A stretch of DNA of 64,000 bases from Erythroxylum novogranatense (Eukaryota; Streptophyta; Magnoliopsida; Malpighiales; Erythroxylaceae): the NCBI GenBank assembly GCA_029891385.1, contig CM057230.1, positions 14,397,372-14,461,371 of the forward strand, in the 5' to 3' direction. The notes below the pieces were generated by a model. It was not told the DNA's origin. It did no database searches and was given only the letters and a program-made list of their open reading frames with translations. Made by a program: the position numbers and the translations under genes. How positions within the stretch are numbered: the stretch's first letter is position 1; every line of letters begins with the position of its first letter. Shown here piece after piece: positions 34,289 through 46,383 of this stretch.

Positions 34289-36525
34289 TGTAGGGACCCG
34301 ATCCTGAAGACCGGACCCCAACCGGAACACGAAACGAAAGACAGATAACAAAGAGGTGGAACGAATAAATCGAAGCAAATCAATTACGAATCGAAAGCGA
34401 AGTGGATCGAAGCAAACAAATTGCTTAATCGAATTTAAACAAATGTCGACATCCGAAGTGATAGACTAGAAAGCTTATCGCGTTGCGTTGGAAACCTTAA
34501 ACTTAACCTATCCGATTCAGTGTAAATTTTTCTTTTTCTTATTTTTCATTCCTTCTCTTCTTATTCATCTTTGTTCAAAGCTCATACTGATCAAAACAAT
34601 ATCATTTCCCTTTTTGGAAATTCATTCTAAACAAAATCCCACTTACTTGATTCTTCATGTCCAAACCACATCTCATCAATAAATTCAAAACTTGTCATTC
34701 TCTTTATTTGCCAATAACACTTAATACATATACCACTATACTACCCTACAAAAATCGGGCAGCATAACGACTATATTTCATTAACCCAAAACCTGCAATA
34801 CACATTCATAAACTTATACATTCACAGCTTACTTTCACTTTTATAATCCAGCTCAAACACACAATCCCCAAATCAATATACAGATCTCATAATGCAATAC
34901 AATTCATACACAATCCAAATCATAATCAATCTCTACTCAATTTACATAACTCAAGTTCTTATACAATTTCACAATCCGAATACATCACGAATTAAACGCT
35001 TACATTATACTAATGACATTCCAGGCTATAACCAATTACCAATGTTCATAACCCAAAGTACACAATGTACAATAATTCAAATCTTGACAATAATTCAATG
35101 GAATCATATATAAACAGAAACTCTCATTCATTTTCCACCTGGTCTTCTTCTCATCACCTGTGGATGGGAATGAAGGGGGTGAGCTTAAAAAGCCCGTGGG
35201 TAACATGCTTATAACCAATCATAAGCAAAACTATTGAAATTGTTCATTTCCATTGTAAAACTCTCTTTGAAAATTCATGTAACACATATTTCCCAAATTG
35301 ACAATTTGTCAAGAATTTTAGAAACTTCATAAAATGCTCATTTCTCAAATTTTCATCATGCATTCAAATTCATAAATCGTAACACCTGAATGTATCACTT
35401 TCTCACAATCACAATTTATGTCATTTCATCATTCAAGCATAACACACAATTCATAAATGCAATACACATCAAATAGCTCGAGAGGTTCCGTGAACGGAAC
35501 AGAGAAAACGAAGTTTACTCCGTGAATCGAAACGAGTCCACTTTTTGGATCTCGTGTGGCACAAGTGGCCAGCCGGAAGAAGGCTTTAACGGAACGGTTC
35601 CTATCTCACCCAAACAAGGCACATAAACAATGCTCAAACTCATTTCATTGAAATGAAATACTTTCATGCTTTTCATATTCTTTTCCTTCTTTCCATTCAA
35701 ATCAAAATGTCATGACACTATTCAATGGCATAACATAATCATACTCACAATGCATTTTTGCATGTTCACAACAATTCACAATTTATCAATTCAAATTCAA
35801 TTCATGGACTATATGAACACATATAAACCAATTCTTCAAATCATTTTAAAACAACTCATGCACAATCATAAAATATTTGAAATTATTTTATTCTTTCAAT
35901 TTGAAAAAATCCTTAATGGCTTATTATTCAACTATAAACATGAAACCCACCTTAAATTCCATACCATAAGCTTGATCCAATCATAAATTTTCCATAGCTT
36001 CCTTGGTTCTTCCACTTTAAAATTACCTAAACATATCCACCCAAAATTCAATATCATAACCATCATATTTCACAAACCCATAAGGTTTCCAACCTATCTA
36101 TATCACAATCTTTCAAAATCTCCAACTCATATAATTTGGCATAAGTTCTAAATAATTTTCATCCAAAATTAAACATAACACAAGACATAAACATCAAATC
36201 TAACTTCAAAAACCACAAACCCATAACCATCTCATACCAAATCAACCAAAAACCCAAGAAAATCTCAAAGCTCATAAAGTTCTCTTACCTTTTTCTTCTC
36301 CATTTTTGACATAGCTTGGCTCAAGATGAAGCTCTCTTCATCCTCCAAGTTTTTCCCTTCTTGAGCATCTTGGAAATCCCTCTTGAAGACCTTCAAAAAC
36401 TCAGCCCTAGCTTTTCTCTCCTTCTTCTCTCTTCTTCTTCACGATAGCTTCTCTCTTCTTTCACTCTCTCTTTCTTTTCTTCCTCTCATTTTCGTAAGTT
36501 TCCCCTTCTCCCAAGCCATTCTCTT

Positions 36526-36533
36526 CTTTTTAT
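36526..36533 (-). promoter_or_regulatory. TATA box of the 4.1-kb LTR
   Basis: Minus-strand TATAAAAA follows GTGCTTGCAC and precedes a GA-rich untranslated leader. Good match, standard position relative to the leader. Confidence 0.7.
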
Positions 36534-37541
36534 AGTGCAAGCACATTAATGAGTGGCCAAAGACAAAAATGCCCCTCTATGTTAGGCTAAAATTCCTAAG
36601 TCTTTAAGTGGACTTCCAAAACTGCCCCTGAATATTTCTCATACTTTAGGACATTGTTTTCACCATCTAAATGAAGGAATTAGTCAAAACTTCCTTCTAG
36701 ATAATTTTTCCTCTATGTCTTAGTTTCATAATGCCTCAAAAATCACTCAATTCCGAGTACTACATCAAAAGTTATAGTCCAAACATGTCGGACACATCAT
36801 TTGCTAACACATTTTCTAGCAATTCACTTCATTCCACAAATATACATTCTTAAAGGCTAAATTGGAATTTTATTTCTTCATAACAATTGTAGCCCCATGT
36901 CTTAACTTTATTTCGCCTCAAACATCGCTTCAATCGGATCTCCACAGATCCCTAATTTCACAAAATACTGAACTATGTTCAGAAACTTTCCTGTCTCACT
37001 TTGATTCAAATCATCTTGCTCAATTAAGTCTCTAAAATTCACAAATTTCACATAAATGAACTTCATTATCTTAGGAATCCAACACTTCAAGAACCAAGTC
37101 ATTCAGATGTCGGACGGAAAAGAAATAAGCAAAAGATTTAACAAAGTCGGATAAGGAAGGAAATTAGCAAGATCATAATGGAACAAATCATTCCGATTCT
37201 CATATGATTCAATCAAACTCTTTCAATTCAACTCCAATTGATACAAATTCTCATAGAGAGAAAGATACATGTGTTAGGAATTCAATGCTTTAAGAATCGC
37301 CTCAATCCGAGGTCGGATGAGCGACTTATGATCAAAACAACTCAACATGTTCAAACTCGAAATCGATTTGAAACTCTTTTGGCGCAAATGCCATAGATTT
37401 TTCTAAAAATATCCAAATGACTTCGTTCTTGTGCCATTTGAAAGATAACATCAAGATATACAATTCGTATTAGAGGCCTCGAAGCGATATTCGTCCTCTA
37501 AAATGGTAAAAATCTCGTTTTTCACCAGTTGACCCGTGGCT

Positions 37542-37721
37542 GTCCGTTAAACGGACATGCGTGTCCGTTTAACGGACACATACGGGCCAAAAAGTATCAA
37601 ACCATCCGAGAATGTCCGTTAAACGGATATACATGTCCGCCTAACGGACATGAGCAAGGGGAGGGGGTCCTTTTGACCCGAGGCTATCCGTTAAACGGAC
37701 TCCCATGTCCGTTTAACATAC
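37542..37721. repeat. Cluster of six GTCCGTTTAACGGAC-type palindromes
   Basis: Copies begin at 37542, 37563, 37614, 37635, 37686 and 37707, as three close pairs. Variants include GTCCGTTAAACGGAC and GTCCGCCTAACGGAC. It corresponds to the four-copy cluster at 577-713. Confidence 0.92.
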
Positions 37722-38422
37722 ATGGGTTTTCCAAACCCATTCAAACCTTTTTCCCATGTTTCTCACAATCAAACTAACATCATATACACTTATAATCTCC
37801 ACATATTCACTTATTCAAATACTTAAACACTTCATAACAATTCAAGAAATAAATTCAAATCATGAACTTCTCAAATCTCAACTAAATTGGTTCATCAAAA
37901 CCTAAAATTTCAAACATTCATCAAAGCTGTCATTAACATCAATCTTATATAACATCATAACTTGTATCAACTATAACTCTTAACTCCGATCTCGAAATCT
38001 TGCATACTTAATCTCGTTGGAAAGATAAAAGAGCAAGCTACGACTTCATAGAAGGCAATTTTGGCCAATTCTATTTCAATCATTCCTTAATTTCCCTCAA
38101 ATCAACATACACATTTAACATTCATCCTAACTTCACTTTCTTAATTGCATGTCATTTTTAACAATTCAACTATCATTTGGAATTCATCCAAATCTCAGCC
38201 TCAATTAATATAATTTTTACATTCAATAGCATCATGTCATCCATAATCTCTTGCTTTTCCATAATACCTTACATAGCTAATCATAATTCATGCTTAAGGC
38301 TTCTCAGCCCATCATCATACATAAATCACATTTCCTCATCTATAAAACAAATCACATTCAAAACACTCATTTGATTTCATTTATTATTTCTAAATTTTCA
38401 CTCTAAGATTCGGGGTCCAACA

Positions 38423-38563
38423 CAAAACCTTCAATCGAAGTACCTCCGGAGTTAGAACTTAAGCAACTTCCTCATTACTTGAAGTATGCTTACTTAGGTG
38501 AGAACTCCACCCTTCCTGTTATTGTTTCCACAGAACTAACTAATATGCAGGAAGAAAAGCTAC
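38423..38563 (+). pseudogene. pol: Athila pol fragment between protease and RT
   Basis: After the solo LTR the Athila frame continues for about 45 codons (IEVPPELELKQLPHYLKYAY, then LPVIVSTEL). This is the conserved linker before RT in the Athila lineage. It is cut at 38563 by copia 2 and goes on in the same frame at 48257 after the duplicated GCTAC. Confidence 0.93.
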
Positions 38564-40406
38564 TGTTAGAGTAGTGCCCTGAAGGCAATCGCCTTTAGCG
38601 CATTTTGTACAAATTTGTGTACAGTTTTTATGAATAAATAGGGAAAGGCATTTTTCATTACGTTGCTGTTCATTATTTATGAACTGATATTGATCAATAA
38701 GCAAATTAATGAAGTCCATGATATATGACATAACATGAAGGAAATTATGATGTGATCATACTACTGAGATTCCTATCATGTGCAATTATGTCAATATCTA
38801 AATTATCCTAGTCATAGGATTCTGAGGATGGACATCAGAATCCGGAAAGACTAGCACATCTCAAGCTCCTTGATTTGATCAGCGGTGGATCTCGTAAGCT
38901 GTACATATGAGATATTTATGGTTGAGATGTGGATGCTTACTAGAGGTAGTAAGTACATTGGATGACCTGCTATGAGATCATCACATGGATGTACTATTCT
39001 ATTGTCAGTGATAATCTCATCATAGCAATGGTGCAAGTATCCTTAGACTTGAGGTACTCAAGAATATCTTGAATCTTGATTACGTGCTTTGACTCCATTC
39101 CTTGTTGCCTTCTGAGAGGTCGCTCATAGGGTGGTGATTGGGTACAGTTTGAGGTATTCGAAGGTAATTGAGTAGCCAATAGAGGATTCACCACTTCTAT
39201 GATAGCAGAAGATGATACCCATGGCCTCTTGTCAGGGTCATTACTTGAAAATCTCTGATCAGAGTACATATGTCATGAAGAGTGTCTTCATTGACATATT
39301 TAGTAATAAGTAATGAGTCCCAGGATAAGAACTGAAATCACTTGGACTAGATTTGACATAGTCAGTCTAGTAAAGAGTTGACACTTTGCCCATACTCGTA
39401 ACCAAGTGGGGTATAGCATGGTGAAAGGACGAATTGCACGGTAATTGTCTATGGAAAGGTTCGTGATATGGTCCATGATGAATATATGTTTATTCGTCAA
39501 ACCAATTACTTTCCGGTCAATTGGGGGTCATGATGTGTTGCTAGATACCGCTCATGACTTGCTTAGATTAAGTGTTGATCTAAGTGGCCAACATAACCGG
39601 GAACCTAATGGGTCACACGCATAAGAGTGTCTCGGAGAATTCGTAAAATAGTTTTAGACAGAGTTCCAATATATGGAGAGCAATCGGATTAAATGGATCC
39701 CGATGAGATCGAGATATGTCCCGATGAGATCGCGACATCGATATTGCTGAAAAATATTTCCGGAGGTTTTTTCCATACCGAGACCCGGTAGGCCGGTAGG
39801 ACCGACCCCAGTGTGACTGGACTACTTCAGCATTCATTTATATATATATATATATATAATTAATTAATTAACGTGGAAAGGAGAGGAGAGGACTTGTCAT
39901 CTTAACTTTATATATATATATATATATATAAAGGCAACGTGGATGCTTCATGACCATTAGCTATTGATGTGTCTTTAAAGAGTTCAAAGACACATGGCTA
40001 AATGTGGAGAAAGATGGTGATCATCGTTGGTTTATAATGAGAAAAACGATGGATGAAACATATTAGGTTTTAGAAAAAGTTTCTAAAACATAAGCCTTCT
40101 TCTTCAAAGCTTCATCTCATCTTTCAAGTTCTCTCCTTCTTTTCATCGTGATTCCAAGCTCTTCAAGGATAAAATTAAGAGCTAGCACTCTTTAATTTGT
40201 TCTAGCTATTCCCGAGTCAAAGGGTTTGTCCCGGTTAGGTTCTCCGATCTCTGCGTGGATACCGTTAGAGACAGTCTCCATTGGTCGTTTTGGTTTGACT
40301 TTGTTATATAGTCACATGGATCCTAGCTTTCGGGAAGGTCCCGGAACAAAAAATTTTTGTTTTCCGCACCGTGGGCATGTGATGCTCACATCGAGATTTT
40401 CCTACA
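38564..40406 (+). repeat. Copia 2 5' LTR, 1843 bp
   Basis: TGTTAGAGTAGTGCC start and TTTTCCTACA end, matched by 46384-48251. (AT)n runs lie at about 39840-39860 and 39909-39930; the latter leads into TATATAAAGGC, a likely TATA box. Non-coding. Confidence 0.95.
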
Positions 40407-40407
40407 G

Positions 40408-40420
40408 TGGTATCAGAGCC
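40408..40420 (+). promoter_or_regulatory. Primer binding site of copia 2
   Basis: TGGTATCAGAGCC, one base after the LTR end; initiator tRNA-Met type. Confidence 0.94.
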
Positions 40421-41531
40421 ACTTGTGTCGTATATAACGAAGAAACCATGACTAGGTCGGAGCTGCCTATAGCTTGTAACGATGATGCATGATGATTGAG
40501 TGAATTTCGAATTCAGTATAGAGATCATGTTTTCAAAATTTTCTTGCCCAGATATGTTCACAAGATGTTGTTGTATATGTCTGTGGAAGCTCAGAATTTA
40601 TCAATGTGATTTGATATGGTTTTGCTAATTTATTCCCTAATGTTCTGATTGTTGTCTTTGTCCACATTCCTTGAACAGGCATGCTTATAAATTCGAGAAT
40701 AAATTATAGAAATTTTTTTTTCGGATTTTCTTTCACCTAAATGTCTCTAAGATGTTTATTAATGTCTATGAGAAAGGAAAAATGTTTTCAAGGTGATTTA
40801 CTATTTATTTGAGAATTTATTGTGTGCTGCTGGGAATAACTATGTTGAGGAACACAGATTCTACATTGGATTAGTTGCAGAGGTTGAATGAGTTTTTATT
40901 GGAAATAAATCCTGAAAAAATTCATGGAGCATTTTTTGAACGTGTTGTAACCTCTGTAATTTTCTTAGAATTTATTGAAATTGTTTCAATGAGTTTTTCA
41001 AGCAAAAGGCAAAACTTGGCAGTTTTGAGAAAGTTGCTGGAGCTGTTTTGTTTGAAATAAGAAATTGTGTATATTTCAGTTCCAATGCCTTGGATCATTT
41101 TTAATGTGATTAAAAATGTGTTATATTGATGTTGCATGCTTGCCAAAATGATTTTCTTGAAATTAGGTTTCCAAACAATTTTCGGATGTCAAATGTGTCT
41201 CATTAGCATCTCGTTAGTATATTCCCTTATCTTGATTGTTTTGGCCGTCACAAATTTTGTGACCAGTGCCGAAGTAGTCTTGATAAAGTGTAGACTACCT
41301 AGAGATACTTAGGGTGATAATTTGATATTCACCAAATTATTTGGAAATCTAAGTGAATAATAGCGTATTCATCGATTTCAAGTTTTTCATGTATAGTTTT
41401 GACTATATATGGTGAGCTACAATGAAAGTGTTTCATTGGTACATCAAGCTAAAGTGTATTAGACTTGATGTTGTGAATTTGAACTGCACGGATTGAGAAA
41501 TTAGCCGATTACATAGCAATTCCACACGGAT

Positions 41532-41705
41532 AAGTCGACTTACACAATGAACAAGTCGACTTGTCCGTGCACTGTAGACGCATAAGTCGACTTGCACAAT
41601 GGTACAAGTCGACTTGTTCGTGCACAGTTGCATAAGTCGACTTACACTTGCATAAGTCGACTTATACAGAGGCATAAGTCGACTTATACATACACAAGTC
41701 AACTT
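41532..41705. repeat. Eight AAGTCGACTT palindromes in the copia 2 leader
   Basis: Perfect 10-bp palindromes start at 41532, 41553, 41584, 41606, 41634, 41654 and 41676; an eighth at 41696 reads AAGTCAACTT. Most are preceded by CAT or ACA and followed by ACAC/ATAC, with irregular 20-31 bp spacing. Confidence 0.94.
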
Positions 41706-41915
41706 ACAACATGCATAGATGGGATGATGGATGATTTTAGGTATAGATTCAATGTGATTGATGAAATGTCCTAAATCATTCCATATAGTCATGGTGACTA
41801 TAATTCTATAGCTTGGAGAAGAAGAAGATGAGACCTGAAAACCCTCACACTTAATATGAAAACTAATGTCTTCCATTAATATGGGGAGAACCAGAGTTCT
41901 TATAGAGTTGGGTTG

Positions 41916-42297
41916 TTGGGTAAACCCAAGCTCACTCTATACGAATATGTTCGAACCATGAAAATAAGATTTTCGGATTGATGGGTCGGTTTTCACTAGA
42001 AGCGTTGATTTGTTGAGTAAACTCAAGGTCAACGTGGACAGAGGCGAAATTGGGTAGTGTACATCGATGTGCGCATCAAGAGTTGATAGCCCAATGTGTG
42101 TGCATACATCACGAGTTGATAGCACTAGTCGATAGTTGCATCTATGAATCAAGTGGTATGACCGATACCTACCGATAGATCTAAGGTGGCTTGTTGGGTA
42201 AACCCAAGGTCATTTTAGTAATGTCGGATATCTAAGATGCAATTGGTATGACTGATACCTACCGATTGACCTAAGGTGGCTTGTTGGGTAAACCCAA
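41916..42297 (+). repeat. Four TTGGGT-AA-ACCCAA hairpins and a 90-bp duplication in the copia 2 leader
   Basis: Short stems lie at 41916-41929, 42013-42026, 42194-42207 and 42284-42297. The second reads TTGAGT-AA-ACTCAA, with both sides of the stem changed together. The last two belong to a tandem duplication of about 90 bp (42158-42235 and 42247-42321) that shares GATACCTACCGAT and AATGTCGGATATC. The gag start follows at 42487. Confidence 0.88.
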
Positions 42298-42486
42298 GGT
42301 CATTTTTAGGAATGTCGGATATCGACCCACTAGAACATTTTGTCATAATGTTTCTTGGATTCGTACTGAGGGTTATGGATTCTTTGAAACTAGTGGGAGC
42401 CATATGCATGTCATGCAAGTCCTTATGATCATGCATTTAATTCTATTCTAACATTCTTTCTCTCTTTCTCTTTAGGTTGATTGAAG

Positions 42487-43280
42487 ATGACTTCAAATGT
42501 GAACTTGCGCTCGCTTATGGACTCCAACAAATTAACTGGACCAAATTTTCTCGATTGGCTGAGAAATCTGAGAATTGTTCTCAGATCTGAGAAACTGGGA
42601 TATGTCCTTGATGTTCCACTTCACGATCCACTGCTTTGTTGATGCTTCGATGAGGATCGAAAGTTTATCGAAAGCATCTCAAAACGGTGACATAGCAACT
42701 GTATTATGCTTGCCTCGATGTCACCAGAGTGCGAAGCGGCATGAGTCTATGGATGCTCATACCATAGTGTTTCATCTTAGGGAGCTGTTTGATGAGCAAG
42801 CTCGATGCGAAAGGTTCGAGACCTCGAGGTTACTCTTCACTACTAAGATGACTCGAGTTCATCTGCGGTCAAGATGCAATGAAGATGAATGGGTATATTG
42901 AGAGGTTGGCTGTCTTAGGTTTTGTCATGGATTATGAATTAAGTGTTGACTTAATTCTAGTTGGATTGTCGATAGTTATTCACGGTTTGTGTTAAACTAT
43001 CGGATGAACCAAATATCCACAACAATCCTCGAGTTGATCAATTTGCTCAAGGCAATGAGCAAGCTATCAAGAAGGATAGCAAGGCAAGGTTTCGTGGTGG
43101 ACTCTTCTTCTTCGGTTCAAAGAAAAGAAGCGAAGAAGAAAAGGTCTAAGAAACCAAAAGGAAGCATAGCCAAAAGAAAACCAAAGAGATCGCACCAAAG
43201 GAACTTGCTTCCATTGTGGCAAGGCAGCCACTTGGAAGAGGCTATAAAGTCTATCTGGAGGAATTGAAGCGAAGAAGGCA
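42487..43280 (+). pseudogene. gag: Copia 2 gag, heavily broken
   Basis: ATG 42487 opens MTSNVNLRSLMDSNKLTG, the usual Angela/BARE gag start, and WLRNLRIVLRSEKLGYVL follows. The frame is lost within about 50 codons (near 42640) and then changes register often; short readable pieces continue to 42900 (MDAHTIVFHLRELFDE). A Lys/Arg-rich part at 43100-43200 and a damaged zinc knuckle (CFHCGKAATWKR at about 43205-43240, with the His position altered) end it. There is no functional capsid protein. The start is chosen by similarity to the lineage and by its place after the leader. Confidence 0.78.
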
Positions 43281-43897
43281 TCGGATCGTCAACTCCTTCG
43301 GTATGTTTGTCATTGAGGTTAATCTTTTTCGACCATAACATATGGGTATTAGATACGGTTGTGGCTCACACATATGCAATGATATGCGAGGGCCTCGGGG
43401 ACGATGAGCGGCTCATGAAAGGAGAACTAGACTGCGTGTGGGAAATGGAGCAAGAGTTCTTTGCATTAGCCGTAGGCACTTACTTTTTGTCACTCCCGGT
43501 GGGCTTGTAATTAAATTGGATGAATGTTATTTTGTACTGTATTAACAAAGAACATATTATCATTTCTTGTTTAAATAGAGTGGTTTCCATTTGACTTTTA
43601 GTAACAATGGTTGTTCTATTAGTTTGAATGGAATGCTTTGTGGTACTTGGTACTTTATGCAATGGAATTTACATATTAGATATGTCACATCCAATAATGA
43701 ATGTCAATGACACGAAAAGACATAAGCGAGATAATTTAAAATCAACTTACTTATGGCATTGTCGCTTGGCCATATAAATGAGAGGCAGTAGCTAAGCTAC
43801 ATAAGAATGGAAGTTTAGGGTCATTTGATTATGAATCATATGACACATGTGAATCTTGTTTATTAGGCAAGATGACTAAGTTACCCTTGAGGAAAGG
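43281..43897 (+). pseudogene. pol: Copia 2 protease / GAG-pre-integrase remnant
   Basis: This should encode protease and the GAG-pre-integrase domain. Only fragments are readable: a segment near 43740-43860 (YLWHCRLGHI-like, then GSFDYESYDTCESCLLGKMTKL-like in shifting frames) equals the sequence that starts copia 1 at 1459. No intact DSGA-type protease site is readable; indels and stops separate the pieces. Confidence 0.6.
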
Positions 43898-44650
43898 GTG
43901 AGCGAAGCGATCGGAGTATTAGACCTAATACATTCAGATGTATGTGGTCCGATGTCCATCCATGCCAGAAGTGGTTGTCTTTACTTCATTACCTTTATCG
44001 ATGATTATTCTCGATATGGGTACTTGTATCTGATGAGATACAAATCTGAAGCATTTGAAAAGTTCAAACAATTCAGAAATGAAGTAGAAAACCAACTTGG
44101 GAAAAGTATCAAGACATTGCGATCTGATCGTGGTGGGGAATACTTAGACCAAGAGTTCTTAGATTATCTCAGAGATAATGGGATTTTATCTCAATGGACT
44201 CCTCCTTACACACCACAGCATAATGGTATGGCAGAAAGGAGAAATCGAACCTTGTTAGACATGGTACGATCGATGATGGGCTTTGCAAAGTTACCTAAAT
44301 CCTTTTGGGGGTATGCAATCGAGACAGCTGTTTACTTGCTAAACAGAGTTCCATCAAAGACAGTTGATGTTACTCCATATGAGATGTGGACTAACAAAAG
44401 ACCCTATCTTACTCATTTGAAAGTTTGGGGTTGTCCTGCTTATGTGAAGCGGACACAGTCAGAGAAACTTGATGCAAAATCTGACAAGTGTTTGTTCGTA
44501 GGATATCCTAAAGAAACAATGGGATATCAGTTCTATCTTCTCCGAGGAACAAAAGTGTTTGTTTCAAAGCATGCTGTCTTTAGAAAGAGTTTCTTTTACA
44601 AGAAGGCGGTGGGAGCAAAATTGAACTTGAAGAAGTTCAGGGATCTGTGA
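43898..44650 (+). pseudogene. pol: Copia 2 integrase
   Basis: A 250-codon open stretch with the integrase core. Catalytic Asp in HSDVCGPM, Asp in LRSDRGGEY and Glu in MAERRNRTL are all present, as are SQWTPPYTPQHNG and the WGCPAYVKR/GYPKETMGY downstream block of the lineage. The Met at 43898 is internal to pol. It ends at TGA 44648-44650 after a frameshift in the linker; RT resumes near 44850. It is the best preserved part of the element and the closest relative in the window to the copia 1 integrase. Confidence 0.93.
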
Positions 44651-45602
44651 ACAGACGCAGATCAATCGCTGAACTCAAAGCTGTGACTCATACAGATGAA
44701 GTAACAGTTCAACCTTCTACAACACACGAAATTCATAGGTCACGTAGGATATGCTCTGTTCCCGAGAGATATGGATTTCGTGAATGAACAGAATGACATA
44801 TTGCTCATAGAAGATGATGAGCCTACCACTATGAAGAGGTTACGAAGAGTTGAGTCGAAAATGGCTTCATTCCATGAAATCTGAAATGGATTCCATGTAT
44901 GAAAACCAAGTATGGACTTTGGTTGATGCACCCGAAGGAATCAAACCCATAGGGTGCAAATGGGTTTTCAAAAAGAAAATCGACATGGATGGTAATGTAA
45001 TTACCTATAAAGCAAGGCTTGTGGCAAAAGGTTTTCGTCAAAGATAAGGAGTTGACTACGACGAGACCTTCAGCCCAGTAGCAATGCTTAAATCCATTAG
45101 GATATTCCTAGCCATTGCCACTCATTATGATTATGAGATATGGCAAATGGACGTGAAGACAGCTTTCCTAAATGGAAATCTAGCTGAGGATGTGTATATG
45201 ACACAACCTGAGGGCTTCACCTCCCATGATGGCGAAAAGGTATGCAAGCTTCAGAAATCCATCTATGGATTGAAGCAAGCATCCAGGAGTTGGAATATCC
45301 GTTTTGATGAGGTAATCAAAGAGTTTGATTTCTCACAAAATCCGGATGAATACTGTGTGTATAAGAAGGTTGATGGGACTGCAATCGTATTCCTTGTGCT
45401 GTATGTAGATGACATATTATTACTAGGAAACGATGTCTCTATGCTACAATCAGTCAAGATTTGGTTGTCCAAACAATTTTCCATGAAAGACCTTGGTGAA
45501 GCAACTTATATCCTTGGGATAAGGATCTATAGAGATAGATCAAAAAGGTTGCTTGGTCTTTCACAATCAAACGTACATAGACAAGATGCTAAAGAGGTTT
45601 AG
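44651..45602 (+). pseudogene. pol: Copia 2 linker and reverse transcriptase
   Basis: The linker 44651-44849 is frame-shifted but still shows the HRSRRI-like basic motif before RT. RT begins near 44850 (SEMDSMYENQVWTLVD, GCKWVFKKKID) and is in one frame to 45602 except for a TAA at 45045-45047 after KGFRQR. After the stop come DYDETFSPVAML, WQMDVKTAFLNGNL, IYGLKQASRSWNIRF and the catalytic YVDDILLLGND, all typical. A frameshift near 45590 ends the stretch just before RNase H. Confidence 0.93.
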
Positions 45603-46372
45603 CATGGAGCAATCCAAGAGAGGGTACCTTCCCATCACTCATGGGATAACACTCGAAATCTCGTGTCTAAGACACAAGATGAGAGGATGCGCATGGATAT
45701 GATCCGTATGCATCTGCGGTTGGATCTATCATGTACGCAATGCTATGTACGAGACCCGATGTATCATATGCTCTAAGTGTTACTGCGGATACCAATCGAA
45801 TCTGGTGAGGGTCTTTGGGTGGTATCAAGAATATCTGAAGTACTTACGAAGGACTAAAGATGTTTTTGATATATGGAGATGGAGATCTCAAAGTGGCGGG
45901 TATCTGATGCCGTTTTCAATCGATAAGGATGATTCCAAATCTCAATCAGTTACATATTCACATCGAGCGGCAAGGCGATCGGTTGGAAGAGTTCCAAACA
46001 AGAGACGATGGCGATTCAACGACCGAGGCGAGTACATTGCCGCTCGCACGCAAAGCAAAGGAAGCGATTTGGATCAAGAAGTTCATTCTTGAACTTGATG
46101 TGGTTCCTAGCGTGATGGACCCATACGATTGTAGTGTCACAACAATGGGGCTATTCATGCAGCGAAGGAACCAAGGTCTCATCAACAATCCAAACACGTA
46201 CTCCGCAGATATCACCTGATTAGGGAGATCATTGGTCGAGGTGATGTGCAATAGAGAGAATTCCCACAGAGCAGAATATTGTTGATCCATTGACGAAGCC
46301 ATTGTCACGAAGAGTTTTGATTCTCATGTACTACTTTATGGTATTAGATATCAAAGCGATTGGCTTTAGGTC
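45603..46372 (+). pseudogene. pol: Copia 2 RNase H, indel-rich
   Basis: RNase H is recognisable only in pieces that change frame every 30-100 bp: MEQSKRGYLPITHGI near 45603, a YAMLCTRPDV-like piece near 45735, LKYLRRTKDV at about 45835, DKDDSKSQS near 45925, and a KHVLRRYHLI-like piece near 46190. The equivalent copia 1 segment (3361-4144) is uninterrupted, so the damage is local. Most lesions are 1-3 bp gains or losses, not stops. Confidence 0.82.
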
Positions 46373-46383
46373 AAGTGGGAGAT
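46373..46383 (+). promoter_or_regulatory. Polypurine tract of copia 2
   Basis: AAGTGGGAGAT immediately before the 3' LTR start TGTTAGAG, the same tract as in copia 1. Confidence 0.93.

Larger units (their letters stand above)
34289..38422 (-). mobile_element. Solo LTR, 4.1 kb, minus orientation, in Athila pol
   Basis: On the minus strand it starts TGTTGGACCCCGAATC at 38422 and ends GGATCGGGTCCCTACA at 34289. The TSD CAAAA (34284-34288 and 38423-38427) and the restored Athila frame across it fix the borders. Minus-strand order of signals: six GTCCGTT-type palindromes (37721-37542), core (37319-37280), GAGATCCGATTG (36942), TATAAAAA near 36533-36526, purine-rich leader, donor-like GTAAGAGA after 36289, acceptor-like CCATCCACAG ending 35158, and a purine-rich GAAGC/CGAA-rich end near 34300-34470 that mirrors the TTCG block of the 5.2-kb LTR. 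No protein, primer site or polypurine tract. Confidence 0.94.

Noticed and set aside
31785..34348. A host retroviral-like gene (domesticated gag)
   Set aside because: Stops, a frameshift and nested insertions break the frame; it has the ordinary Athila order and no sign of constraint.
37529..37777. Open frame of 82 codons with a repeated CPLNGH-like peptide
   Set aside because: The repeat peptide is a translation of the GTCCGTT palindrome cluster in an LTR; no start context, and the sister LTR breaks the frame.
39840..39930. (AT)n runs as possible satellite or origin
   Set aside because: They lie in both copia 2 LTRs at the promoter position and are simple microsatellite tracts.
41532..41705. 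Regularly spaced palindromes resembling a CRISPR array
   Set aside because: Repeat is only 10 bp, spacing irregular, no cas genes, and it sits in a plant retrotransposon leader.
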